A program made the position numbers and the translations under genes. Under the pieces are notes generated by a model. That model was not told where the DNA came from and did no database searches. It saw only the letters and a list, made by a program, of their open reading frames with translations. This document shows, in pieces, positions 1 to 5,680 of a stretch of DNA of 7,713 nt; position 1 is the first letter of the stretch; each line of letters starts with the position of its first letter. Source of the DNA: JBBSEZ01 sp038239195 (GTDB taxonomy: Bacteria; Planctomycetota; Planctomycetia; Gemmatales; Gemmataceae); contig JBBSEZ010000468.1 in NCBI GenBank assembly GCA_038239195.1, positions 1-7,713 of the forward strand, given 5' to 3'.

Positions 1-45
1 CGAGGGGCGAGGGCGTGGTTGGGCTCGTGAGCCAGTGGAGCGGAG

Positions 46-114
46 ATGCATCGCCGGAAGCGTTTGCAGAAGAAACTCCACCGTCAATACCTCACCAGGC
101 TCGGCTTAGTCTAG
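46..114 (+). pseudogene. possible remnant of a small basic planctomycete protein (22 codons)
   Basis: An ATG at 46 with purine-rich GGAG-type sequence just upstream opens a 22-residue reading frame ending at TAG (112-114). The peptide is strongly basic (HRRKRLQKKLHRQYL) and its codons favour G or C at the third position. From memory, this resembles the first residues of small planctomycete proteins that begin with KRLRKKLHRRYL and normally run to roughly 80-120 residues. If so, this copy is cut short. The frame continues after the stop as MPVSQIRCQ, which might be the degraded continuation. It could equally be chance, because the peptide is very short. Function is unknown. Confidence 0.25.
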
Positions 115-324
115 ATGCCCGTTTCACAAATCCGCTGCCAGAGTGGCGGTGAACTTGCGAAACGATCATCTAGGAGCAGCGCGACAATGCCGAATGGGCC
201 TCCCATCCCGTCTCACGCACTCAGTGGATCGTCGAGCACGCTCGATCCCAAGACCGGCCACCTTGTGGCAGCCGCGGATAGACGTGCCGAATTTGAACGA
301 CTCTCCCGGCAGGCCCGGCGCGAC

Positions 325-495
325 GCCCGCGCGCTGGAGCTGGGCATCAACTTCTTCGACACCTCGAACTCGTACTCCGACGGCACGAGCGAGGAAATCG
401 TGGGGCGGGCGCTGCGCGACTTCGCCAGGCGGGACGAGGTAGTGATCGCCACCAAGCTCCATTACCCGACGCGGAAGGACGCCAATAGCCGGTGG
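325..495 (+). pseudogene. aldo/keto reductase fragment, truncated at both ends
   Basis: About 55 codons read as a clear internal piece of an aldo/keto reductase: ALELGINFFDTSNSYSDG, then TSEEIVGRALRDFARRDEVV and IATKLHYPTRKDANSR. In this NAD(P)H-dependent TIM-barrel family the catalytic tetrad is Asp, Tyr, Lys and His. The Asp (codon 358-360) and Tyr (373-375) of FDTSNSY and the Lys of IATK (454-456) are present, but the region with the His and the rest of the barrel is missing. Upstream, the usual N-terminal strand and glycine-rich start are absent. The frame happens to stay open from an ATG at 115 to a stop at 594, but the flanking residues show no family similarity. A complete enzyme has about 300-340 residues, so this cannot be functional. 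It is best read as a decayed or recombination-cut gene. Confidence 0.8.
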
Positions 496-530
496 CCGGG
501 GCCTGTCGCGGCAAGCGATCCTAATGGAGG

Positions 531-555
531 GAGAGCCGTCCTACCAAGAGACGGC
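531..555. repeat. half copy of palindromic repeat / small hairpin downstream of the beta-propeller gene
   Basis: Bases 531-544 (GAGAGCCGTCCTAC) are identical to the right arm of the perfect palindrome at 5721-5754. The matching left arm is not present here. The same bases take part in a different small inverted repeat: GCCGTC (535-540) pairs with GACGGC (550-555) around a 9-base loop. This lies 17 bases past the stop of the minus-strand beta-propeller gene, where a transcription terminator would be expected. No T-tract follows, so a terminator role is weakly supported. Confidence 0.4.
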
Positions 556-572
556 CCCACCTTCCCCTCGCC

Positions 573-1823
573 TTACTTCTTGCCGACGCAGTAAAGGTAC
601 TGGTCGGAGCGCAGGAACAGTTGGCCGTTGCTCACGGCGGGGCTGGCGTTGAAGAGGCTCTTGTCGCCCTCCAAGGTGTTGTGGGCCAGCAACTCGAACT
701 TCGGTTTGGCGGCCAGCACGAACGTGCCCTTCTCGCGGCTGACCACGTACAACTTGCCGTCGGCGGCGACCGCGGAGGCGTACACCCCGCCGCTCCGCAG
801 CCTCTCGCTGTACGCCTTCTCCCCCGTGGCCGCCTTGAGGCAGTGGGCCATGCCCGAGTCGTTCACCCAGTAGAGGTAGTCGCCGACGACCACCGGGGAA
901 GGGACGTTGGCGCCCACGTTCTTCACCCACAGGCGGCGGGCCTCGGTGACGTCGCCGCGCCCGCCGGCCCGGACCGCCAGCGCCGTGGCCCGCCGACCGC
1001 CAATGACGTAGACGACGCCGTCCCTGGCCACCACGCTGGGACAAATGTAATCGTTGATGCCCTCGCAGTGCCACAGCTCCTTGCCGTTCTCCGGGTCGAA
1101 GCCGAGCACCTTGCCCGGCACGCTCAGGGCCAGTTCCTGCTTGCCGTCCTTGCCGTCCACCAGGGCGGGCGTGCCCCACGACCGGCGGGTGCCGCCCGCC
1201 TTCCAGGCCTGCTCGCCGTCGGCCTTGTTGAGGGCCACCAGCCCGCCGCTCTCCACGCCGGCGTTGACGATCACCAGCTTCTTGTAGAGGATCGGGCTGG
1301 AGGCCGACCCCCACCCATCGGTGCCCGTGCCGACGCTGGCCTTCCAGAGCTGCTTGCCGTCGAGGTCGTAGGCGAACACCCCCGACTTGCCGAAGAAGAC
1401 GTAGACGCGCTCGCCGTCGCTGGCCGGCGTGCTGGAGGCGTAGCCGTGGTGGGCGATGAAGCCCCCGTAGCGCGTCTCGGGCAGCACGGCCTTGACCGCC
1501 TTGGACCACTTGACGTCGCCGCTGCGGCGGTCCAGGCACAGCAGATGACGGTGCAGGTTGGCCTGCTCGCCGACCTTCCCGGTGCCGTACCCGGTGTAGC
1601 AGGTGATGAAGACGCGGTCGCCCACCACGATCGGCGACGAGCCGCCGGGGCCGGGCAGCTTGGTTTTCCAGGCGAGGTTCTTCGTCCCGTCCCAGGTCGT
1701 CGGCAGGCCCTTCTCCGGGGAGACGGCCAGGCCCCCCGGACCGCGGAACTGGGCCCAGTCGGCAGCCTCGGCCGCCAACCCGAACAGGGCGAAGCAAAGA
1801 GCGACCAGCAGCTTCGTCTTCAC
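573..1823 (-). CDS. secreted PQQ-binding-like (BamB-like) beta-propeller protein
   Basis: This 416-residue protein starts at GTG (1821-1823) and is preceded by AGGAG seven bases upstream. An overlapping ATG at 1828-1830 is out of frame. Residues 1-20 form a signal peptide (MKTK, a hydrophobic run, then AEA before ADW), so the protein is exported. Residues 23-30 read WAQFRGPG, an opening typical of planctomycete outer-membrane-assembly-like beta-propellers. About eight repeats follow, each with a SSPIVVGDRVF- or TPALVDG-like strand and then a DxxxGKxLW-like strand, for example near residues 62, 130, 175, 218, 261, 308, 348 and 393. That pattern matches the PQQ/BamB beta-propeller fold. Quinone binding and enzyme activity cannot be shown from sequence. 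Such proteins act as periplasmic scaffolds or possible dehydrogenase relatives. No dehydrogenase, cytochrome or BAM gene is adjacent, so the role is open. The gene stands alone, divergent from the next gene. Confidence 0.9.
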   Translation of the reverse strand: MKTKLLVALCFALFGLAAEAADWAQFRGPGGLAVSPEKGLPTTWDGTKNLAWKTKLPGPGGSSPIVVGDRVFITCYTGYGTGKVGEQANLHRHLLCLDRRSGDVKWSKAVKAVLPETRYGGFIAHHGYASSTPASDGERVYVFFGKSGVFAYDLDGKQLWKASVGTGTDGWGSASSPILYKKLVIVNAGVESGGLVALNKADGEQAWKAGGTRRSWGTPALVDGKDGKQELALSVPGKVLGFDPENGKELWHCEGINDYICPSVVARDGVVYVIGGRRATALAVRAGGRGDVTEARRLWVKNVGANVPSPVVVGDYLYWVNDSGMAHCLKAATGEKAYSERLRSGGVYASAVAADGKLYVVSREKGTFVLAAKPKFELLAHNTLEGDKSLFNASPAVSNGQLFLRSDQYLYCVGKK

Positions 1824-1830
1824 GGCTCAT

Positions 1831-1835
1831 CTCCT
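1831..1835 (-). promoter_or_regulatory. ribosome binding site that fixes the GTG start of the beta-propeller gene
   Basis: On the minus strand AGGAG lies seven bases before GTG 1821-1823. An out-of-frame ATG directly follows the AGGAG and could mislead automatic start calling. The signal peptide that begins at the GTG supports that start. Confidence 0.6.
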
Positions 1836-2109
1836 GGGAGGGGAATGCCCTGGTGAACGATCTACGCGCCGAGAGCAACCATCGTCTTCCGCGACGTCTT
1901 GCCGCGCTGCGTTCCTGGCAGGTGGCGTTGCGTTCGACGAGGGGCCTGCTTCCTCGCACCGTCTATTAGGCCCGGTCCGACGACGCTTGGCAATCGGCTT
2001 TTTGAGAAGGAGCGATTTGGGCGTTCCGAATAGGCGGCGCGTCACCGCGATCCTGGGAGGAGCGGACAGCCCGGCAGAAAGCTAGATTCCTCGAGAGGGA
2101 GGGCTTCCG
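1836..2109. other. divergent intergenic region
   Basis: This gap separates the minus-strand beta-propeller gene from the plus-strand pair starting at 2110, so it should hold promoters in both directions. On the minus strand a TTGCCA (1988-1993) resembles a -35 box, but the best nearby -10-like hexamer (TAATAG, 1963-1968) is poor and sits 19 bases away. For the plus strand TTGAGA (2002-2007) is -35-like, with no good -10 at the right distance. I see no credible gene, RNA or repeat. Reading frames across it look like high-G+C background. Confidence 0.4.
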
Positions 2110-2463
2110 ATGACGACGATTGCCATTCTGCCGGAAGGTCAGGGCTCGCCCCCGAGGTATCGCGCGGTTGCCGGGGAGAGCCAGACCGTCGGCGAGGCCC
2201 TCGACGCGCTGACCGCCCAACTCGACGAGGAGGAACGCGGGACGCTGATGGTGGTTCAATCGTTCCGCCCGGACCGGTTTTTCACGGCCACCCAGCGGCA
2301 GCGCCTGGAGGAGCTCTGGGGCCGCCGGCACGCGGCTCGGGCGGCGGGGGCCCCCTTGGCCGCCGAGGAACAGGCGGAACTGGAGGCGCTCGTCGAGGCG
2401 GAAGTCCGGGCCAGCGCGGGGCGATCCTGCCCCCTCCTCCACACCATCCTCGGAAAGGAGTAG
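2110..2463 (+). CDS. hypothetical protein, planctomycete type, first gene of a two-gene unit
   Basis: This is a 117-residue acidic cytoplasmic protein with no signal peptide or membrane segment. The start ATG follows AGGGAGGG (2096-2103) at six bases. Residues 1-22 (MTTIAILPEG, then RYRAVAG) look like short beta strands. Residues 26-38 (TVGEALDALTAQL) form a helix. Residues 45-58 (TLMVVQSFRPDRFF) include another strand. Residues 60-102 are strongly helical and rich in Glu, Arg and Ala (TQRQRLEELWGRRHAARAAG, then AEEQAELEALVEAEV). The opening strand-helix-strand pattern is reminiscent of the small folds of HicB-type or similar antitoxin-like proteins, but this is only a resemblance. From memory, similar short proteins occur in many copies in planctomycete genomes with no assigned function. 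Its stop lies 4 bases before the next start, so the two are probably co-translated. Confidence 0.75.
   Translation: MTTIAILPEGQGSPPRYRAVAGESQTVGEALDALTAQLDEEERGTLMVVQSFRPDRFFTATQRQRLEELWGRRHAARAAGAPLAAEEQAELEALVEAEVRASAGRSCPLLHTILGKE
2455..2460 (+). promoter_or_regulatory. ribosome binding site inside the upstream gene, for the GTG start at 2468
   Basis: AAGGAG occupies the last coding bases of the 117-residue gene, immediately before its TAG, and sits seven bases before GTG 2468-2470. The arrangement supports the GTG start and indicates translational coupling of the two genes. Confidence 0.7.
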
Positions 2464-2467
2464 GCCC

Positions 2468-3049
2468 GTGGACGAGGCGACCTGGCTCAGCGCCACCGAT
2501 CCGGCGATGATGCTGGACTTCCTTCGCGGCAAGGCGAGCACTCGCAAACTCAAGCTCTTCGCGCGAGCCTGCGTTCACCGGTTCCTGCCTGTGCTGGCGG
2601 GCCCGATGAGCGAACGCCTCCCGGCGAACGCTCCGGAGGAATTTCGCGCCTTGGCGACAGACTGGGCCGCCAGCGCCGACCACTGGGCCACCCCTGATGA
2701 TGCCTTGAGCGGCGCGGGCCACGTCACCCGATACGTCGCGAGAGTCATGGGGTACGCCGGCAAAGTCGCTCAGTCGGAGGAGTGCAGCGCCCAGGCGTCC
2801 GTCCTCCGTTGCTTGTTCGGCAATCCCTTCCGCCCATCGCCCACCCTCCCCCAATCTTGGCGGAAGACCGTGCTGGCCCTCGCTCAGCGCGTCCACGATA
2901 AGCAGGACTTCCCGTCGATGCCCGCGTTAGCCGACGCCCTGGAAAAAGCCGGTTGTACCACGGCGACCATCCTCGATCACCTGAACGGCCCCGGCCCACA
3001 CGTTCGCGGGTGTTGGGCGCTGGCCGCCATCCTCCGCGGAAAGCAGTAG
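2468..3049 (+). CDS. planctomycete-specific paralogous family protein (FGNPFRP / PGPHVRGCW family), function unknown
   Basis: The 193-residue protein begins at GTG. Its N-terminus, DEATWLSATDPAMMLDFLRG followed by KASTRKLKLFARAC, matches the usual opening of a family that is greatly expanded in Gemmataceae-type planctomycetes (recalled consensus: EAEWL.C.DP..ML.FLRGKAS.RKLRLFA.AC). The C-terminus carries the family's other conserved blocks: LFGNPFRP (116-123), W..TVLALAQ.VHD (131-144), MPALADALEKAGC (151-163), ILDHLNGPGPHVRGCW (168-183) and a final GK. There is no signal peptide or transmembrane segment. The centre (about 41-105) is diverged: the family's usual second cysteine and arginines after the first Cys are replaced by CVHRF, and the alanine-rich helical stretch is short. 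No catalytic motif is visible and function is unknown. Identification is confident at the family level only. Confidence 0.85.
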   Translation: MDEATWLSATDPAMMLDFLRGKASTRKLKLFARACVHRFLPVLAGPMSERLPANAPEEFRALATDWAASADHWATPDDALSGAGHVTRYVARVMGYAGKVAQSEECSAQASVLRCLFGNPFRPSPTLPQSWRKTVLALAQRVHDKQDFPSMPALADALEKAGCTTATILDHLNGPGPHVRGCWALAAILRGKQ

Positions 3050-3089
3050 GCCCGACAAGGCCCCTCCCTTCACGGCCTAGCCGAGTAGC

Positions 3090-3117
3090 CGAGCTCGTTG
3101 CAGTCGCGCGGAGCTCG
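3090..3117. terminator. possible bidirectional hairpin between convergent genes
   Basis: CGAGCTC (3090-3096) and GAGCTCG (3111-3117) form a 7-bp inverted repeat with a 14-base loop. It sits in the 68-base gap between the stop of the plus-strand gene (3049) and the stop of the minus-strand Uma2-type gene (3118). A shared terminator is expected in such a position. The missing U-tract and the short stem make this tentative. A second, weaker pairing (TAGGCC 3047-3052 with GGCCTA 3074-3079) is also present. Confidence 0.3.
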
Positions 3118-3837
3118 TCAGGCCTCGGGGTTGATGCCCAGGGCCCGCAATTGCGCGGCCAGGCGCTCGGCGCGCTCGGCCCCGGTCGGGATGACCTGCC
3201 CATCGACGTCGCACCAGCGCAGCCAGGTGTCGTGGTGCCCCTCGTAGGTGCCTTCCCACAACGTCAGCCCCAGCCCGAGGTCCGCCCACCCGCCCGGCGC
3301 GACCGGCTCGTAGCCACCCTTGTCCCGCAGGCGGAACGTCCGCAACAGGCCGGCCCCGAGCAACTCGTCCGGATCGAGAATGGCGTAGTAGCGCACGCCG
3401 ATGCCGGCGTAGTCGAGCTTCTTCAGCCCGTCTTCCCCACCCCGGCGGTCCGAGACGATCTCGATCACCACCTCGGGCGGCTTCTTGACCAGCCAAAGGA
3501 AGTAGGAGCGGCCCGCCTTGGCGTGCAGGTCGTCCGCCGCCGACACGTCGAAGCTGAGCATGGCGTCGGGGACGAGGGGCGGTTCCTTGGGCGCGGGGAA
3601 GAGCCCCACGTTGGACATTGCCAGGAAGCGCCGGCCCTCGCCCGGCCCCGGCCAACCGCTGTACAACGACTCGGTGAGCAGGCGCTGCTGCTTCTCGGTG
3701 AAGATGCAGTCCAAGGGCTCGTCGTCCTCGGTCACCAGATGTTCGAGCTCGCCCGCCAGCGCCGGATCGAACGCGGGAGACGGCGTGCCGTTCTCGGCGT
3801 GCGCTGGCAGCGAGGGCGAGGTGGCGCTTGGGGTCAT
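3118..3837 (-). CDS. Uma2 family (DUF820) PD-(D/E)XK endonuclease-fold protein
   Basis: From the ATG at 3835-3837 this encodes 239 residues. The restriction-endonuclease-like core lies around residues 85-160: LVPDAMLSFDV (88-98) supplies the first acidic residue (D91), PPEVVIEIVSDRRGGE (120-135) supplies the second (E126), K139 or K140 may be the lysine, and DYAGIGVRYYAILDP (142-156) is the usual YxxxGVxEYWIVDP-like block. The N-terminal LVTEDDEPLDCIFTEKQQRL and LLTESLYSGWPGPGEGR blocks occur in cyanobacterial and planctomycete members. The C-terminus ends in a short helix (ERAERLAAQLRALGI), shorter than the coiled tail of many members. No Uma2-family biological role is established, and many genomes hold dozens of copies. 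An in-frame GTG at 3985-3987 would add 50 residues, but those look like translated spacer and the ATG has a better ribosome binding site. The gene lies downstream of the hydrolase, possibly co-transcribed. Confidence 0.88.
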   Translation of the reverse strand: MTPSATSPSLPAHAENGTPSPAFDPALAGELEHLVTEDDEPLDCIFTEKQQRLLTESLYSGWPGPGEGRRFLAMSNVGLFPAPKEPPLVPDAMLSFDVSAADDLHAKAGRSYFLWLVKKPPEVVIEIVSDRRGGEDGLKKLDYAGIGVRYYAILDPDELLGAGLLRTFRLRDKGGYEPVAPGGWADLGLGLTLWEGTYEGHHDTWLRWCDVDGQVIPTGAERAERLAAQLRALGINPEA

Positions 3838-3996
3838 GTCCGCCTCCCACGCGGTCGAGGGCCCAGGGCGATCCTCCGCCCCATTGTACCCATTCGGCCC
3901 CTTGGCCTCCACCTCCCTGCCACCGCCACGATCGCCGGACAAGGGCGGCTTCGTTGTGCGGCGCCTCCCCTCGCCCTTCACATCCACCGGTCCTTG
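3838..3996 (-). other. spacer between hydrolase and Uma2-type gene, open in the downstream frame
   Basis: These 159 bases separate the hydrolase stop from the preferred Uma2 start. The Uma2 frame stays open up to a GTG at 3985-3987, only 9 bases from the hydrolase stop, with an AAGGA a few bases before it. The encoded residues are low in complexity and resemble no part of the family. A TACAAT (minus strand, 3883-3888) about 45 bases before the ATG could be a -10 box for independent transcription, but no matching -35 is evident. Confidence 0.35.
3843..3848 (-). promoter_or_regulatory. ribosome binding site supporting the ATG start of the Uma2-type gene
   Basis: On the minus strand GGGAGG lies five bases before ATG 3835-3837. 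This favours the 239-residue product over the 289-residue version from GTG 3985-3987. Confidence 0.6.
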
Positions 3997-4683
3997 CTAC
4001 ACCTCCACCCACTCCCCCGGCCTCAGCACCACCGCCCTCGCCTGCGTCTCGCGGCGCACGCGCTCCGCCCACGCTCCCGCGTCCTGGGCGATCGGCGGCC
4101 ACGTCCCATAGTGGATCGGCACCACCTTGCCCGGCGCCAGAAACTTCACCGCCCGCAGCGCGTCGTCGGGCCCCATCGTGTAGTTGTCGCCGATCGGCAG
4201 GAACGCCACGTCCAGCCCCTCCTCGCCGATCAGCCGCATGTCGCCGAACAGGCCGGTGTCGGCCGCGTCGTACACCTTCTTCCCGTCGTTGCACGTCACC
4301 AGAAAGCCGCACGGGTTGCCGCCATAACTACCATCCGGGAGCATCGAGCCGTGGAAGGCCAGTGTCAGCTTGACGCGCCCGAAGGGGAATTGGCAGCCCC
4401 CGCCGTGCTGCATCCCGTGGACCTTGCTCAGCCCTTGCTTCCGCAGCCACTCGGCAATCTCGTAGTTCGCCACCACCGTCGCCCCCGTCCGCTTCGCGAT
4501 GCCGATGGTATCGCCGACGTGGTCGCCGTGGCCGTGCGATACCAGGATGAAGTCGGCCGGCACCTCGTTGGCGCTCCAGGCGGCGGAGGGGTTGCCGGTC
4601 AGAAAGGGGTCGATCAGGACGTGCTGCCCGTCGGTCTCCAGCAGCAGGCAGGCGTGTCCGAGCCAGCAAACGCGGGTGGCCAT
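3997..4683 (-). CDS. UPF0173-type metal-dependent hydrolase (metallo-beta-lactamase fold)
   Basis: The 228-residue protein starts at ATG with GGGAG-type sequence upstream and ends at TAG. It matches the UPF0173 (YtkL-like) group: WLGHACLLLETDG (7-19), then VLIDPFLTGNP (22-32), the metal-binding SHGHGDHVGD (49-58, His50, His52, Asp54, His55), His111 in AFHGS, Asp142 in DAADTGLFGDM (139-149), FLPIGDNYTMGPDDA (161-175) and His191 in VPIHYGT. These supply the His and Asp ligands of a two-metal site of the metallo-beta-lactamase superfamily. Length is normal for the group (about 225-235). There is no signal peptide, so it should be cytoplasmic. The physiological substrate of this group is not established. 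The gene reads away from the methyltransferase and precedes the Uma2-type gene on the same strand. Confidence 0.93.
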   Translation of the reverse strand: MATRVCWLGHACLLLETDGQHVLIDPFLTGNPSAAWSANEVPADFILVSHGHGDHVGDTIGIAKRTGATVVANYEIAEWLRKQGLSKVHGMQHGGGCQFPFGRVKLTLAFHGSMLPDGSYGGNPCGFLVTCNDGKKVYDAADTGLFGDMRLIGEEGLDVAFLPIGDNYTMGPDDALRAVKFLAPGKVVPIHYGTWPPIAQDAGAWAERVRRETQARAVVLRPGEWVEV

Positions 4684-4897
4684 GTCGCTTCTCCCTTCGG
4701 GCGGCGGGGGACGTGGGCGCTTCGGGGAACAGAGTCAATCAAACAGGGCAAGAGGAACTCGGCAAGGGGGAAAATCGCCTTTCAACTTGGCCTTCGCTCG
4801 CCTGCCCTCCGACGCTACAGTCCGGCTGTGAACGGGCGGGCTCGCAGGAAGCGGCCTTGCCTCCTTGTGCCAATCTTCCCAAGCCACGGAAGGGCCC
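4684..4897. other. divergent intergenic region between hydrolase and methyltransferase
   Basis: These 214 bases should carry promoters for both divergent genes. The middle part (about 4731-4790) is noticeably richer in A than its surroundings, as promoter regions often are. On the plus strand a TACAGT (4816-4821) could be a -10 element, but no good -35 lies 16-18 bases upstream. No gene, RNA or repeat is visible. Confidence 0.35.
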
Positions 4898-5680
4898 ATG
4901 TCCACCGCGCCAGCCTCTCCCCCCGACGTGAATTACTGGTCCGATCGGCGTTGTGCCAAGGCCTTCTGGACGCAGCGCGAGCTGCCGCCCTATCGCCGGC
5001 TGCTCGCCGACACCGCCGCCTGGTTCGATCCGGCCCCGGGCGAGCGCTGGCTCGACCTCGGCTGCGGCAGCGGGCAACTCACCCGCGCCCTCTGGGAAAA
5101 GAGCAACGGCTCCCTCGCCGAGATCGTCTCCCTCGACTGCGCCGACGCCAACGCCGAGTCGATCGCCCGCGTGCGCGCCTCCGCCCAGCCGCCCGCGTCT
5201 CCCGAACGGGTCCGCTTCCAGCACGCCGACTTCAGCGATGGTCTCGCCGCCTTCCCCGATGGCCATTTCGACGGCGCCGTCTCCGGCCTGGCCATCCAGT
5301 ACGCGCAGTCCTACTCCCACGAGCGCGGCTGCTGGACCACGGAGGCTTACGACCATCTGCTCGGCGAAGTGGGCCGGGTGCTGCGCCCCGGCGGCCGGTT
5401 CGTCTTCTCCGTCAACGTGCCCGAGCCGGCCTGGGTCAAGGTGGCGCTCTACGGCGTCTCCGGCTTCTTCGTCGCGCGCCACCCGCTGCGCTACTTCAAG
5501 AACTCGATGCGCATGCTGCGCTACGGCTCCTGGCTCAAGCGCGAGGCCCGGCGCGGCCGCTTCCACTACCTCCCCCTCGCCGTCATCCTCGACAAGCTCT
5601 GCGAAGCGGGCTTCGCCGGGCTCCAGCATCGGCTCAGCTTCGCGCGGCAGGCGTTCCTCATCCGCTGTCGGCGACCTTGA
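4898..5680 (+). CDS. class I SAM-dependent methyltransferase (Methyltransf_11-like)
   Basis: The 260-residue cytoplasmic protein starts at ATG 4898 with GGAAGGG (4888-4894) just upstream. An in-frame TTG at 4865 would add 11 residues without family character. SAM-binding motif I is WLDLGCGSGQLTRAL (51-65). The acidic end of strand beta-2 is VSLDCADANAESI (77-89, D80). Next come FQHADFSDGLAAFPDGHFDG (107-126) and SGLAIQYA (129-136). Motif III is EVGRVLRPGGRFVFSVNVPE (157-176). The C-terminal part (about 180-225) holds HPLRYFKNSMRMLRYGSWLK, rich in aromatic and basic residues, and probably forms the substrate cap. It ends in EAGFAGLQHRLSFARQAFL, a common closing strand pair. The fold is that of UbiE-like small-molecule methyltransferases. 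The substrate is unknown and the neighbours give no clue. The next gene is 272 bases away, so it is probably transcribed alone. Confidence 0.92.
   Translation: MSTAPASPPDVNYWSDRRCAKAFWTQRELPPYRRLLADTAAWFDPAPGERWLDLGCGSGQLTRALWEKSNGSLAEIVSLDCADANAESIARVRASAQPPASPERVRFQHADFSDGLAAFPDGHFDGAVSGLAIQYAQSYSHERGCWTTEAYDHLLGEVGRVLRPGGRFVFSVNVPEPAWVKVALYGVSGFFVARHPLRYFKNSMRMLRYGSWLKREARRGRFHYLPLAVILDKLCEAGFAGLQHRLSFARQAFLIRCRRP

Noticed and set aside
3..152. Open frame from the left edge ending at TGA 150-152, as the 3' end of a gene
   Set aside because: The 49 residues look acidic and protein-like but match no family I know, and codon bias weakens along it. It cannot be separated from chance.
115..594. 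The whole 159-codon open frame as an intact gene
   Set aside because: Only the middle third has family similarity (aldo/keto reductase). The flanks are unrelated and the tail overlaps the end of the beta-propeller gene, so it is annotated as a fragment.
541..1959. A 472-codon minus-strand open frame over the beta-propeller gene
   Set aside because: The other minus-strand frame has a signal peptide and repeated propeller strands. This one is arginine- and glycine-rich noise.
1963..2033. Possible promoters in the 1824-2109 gap
   Set aside because: TTGCCA and TTGAGA resemble -35 boxes, but no good -10 hexamer lies at 16-18 bases on either strand.
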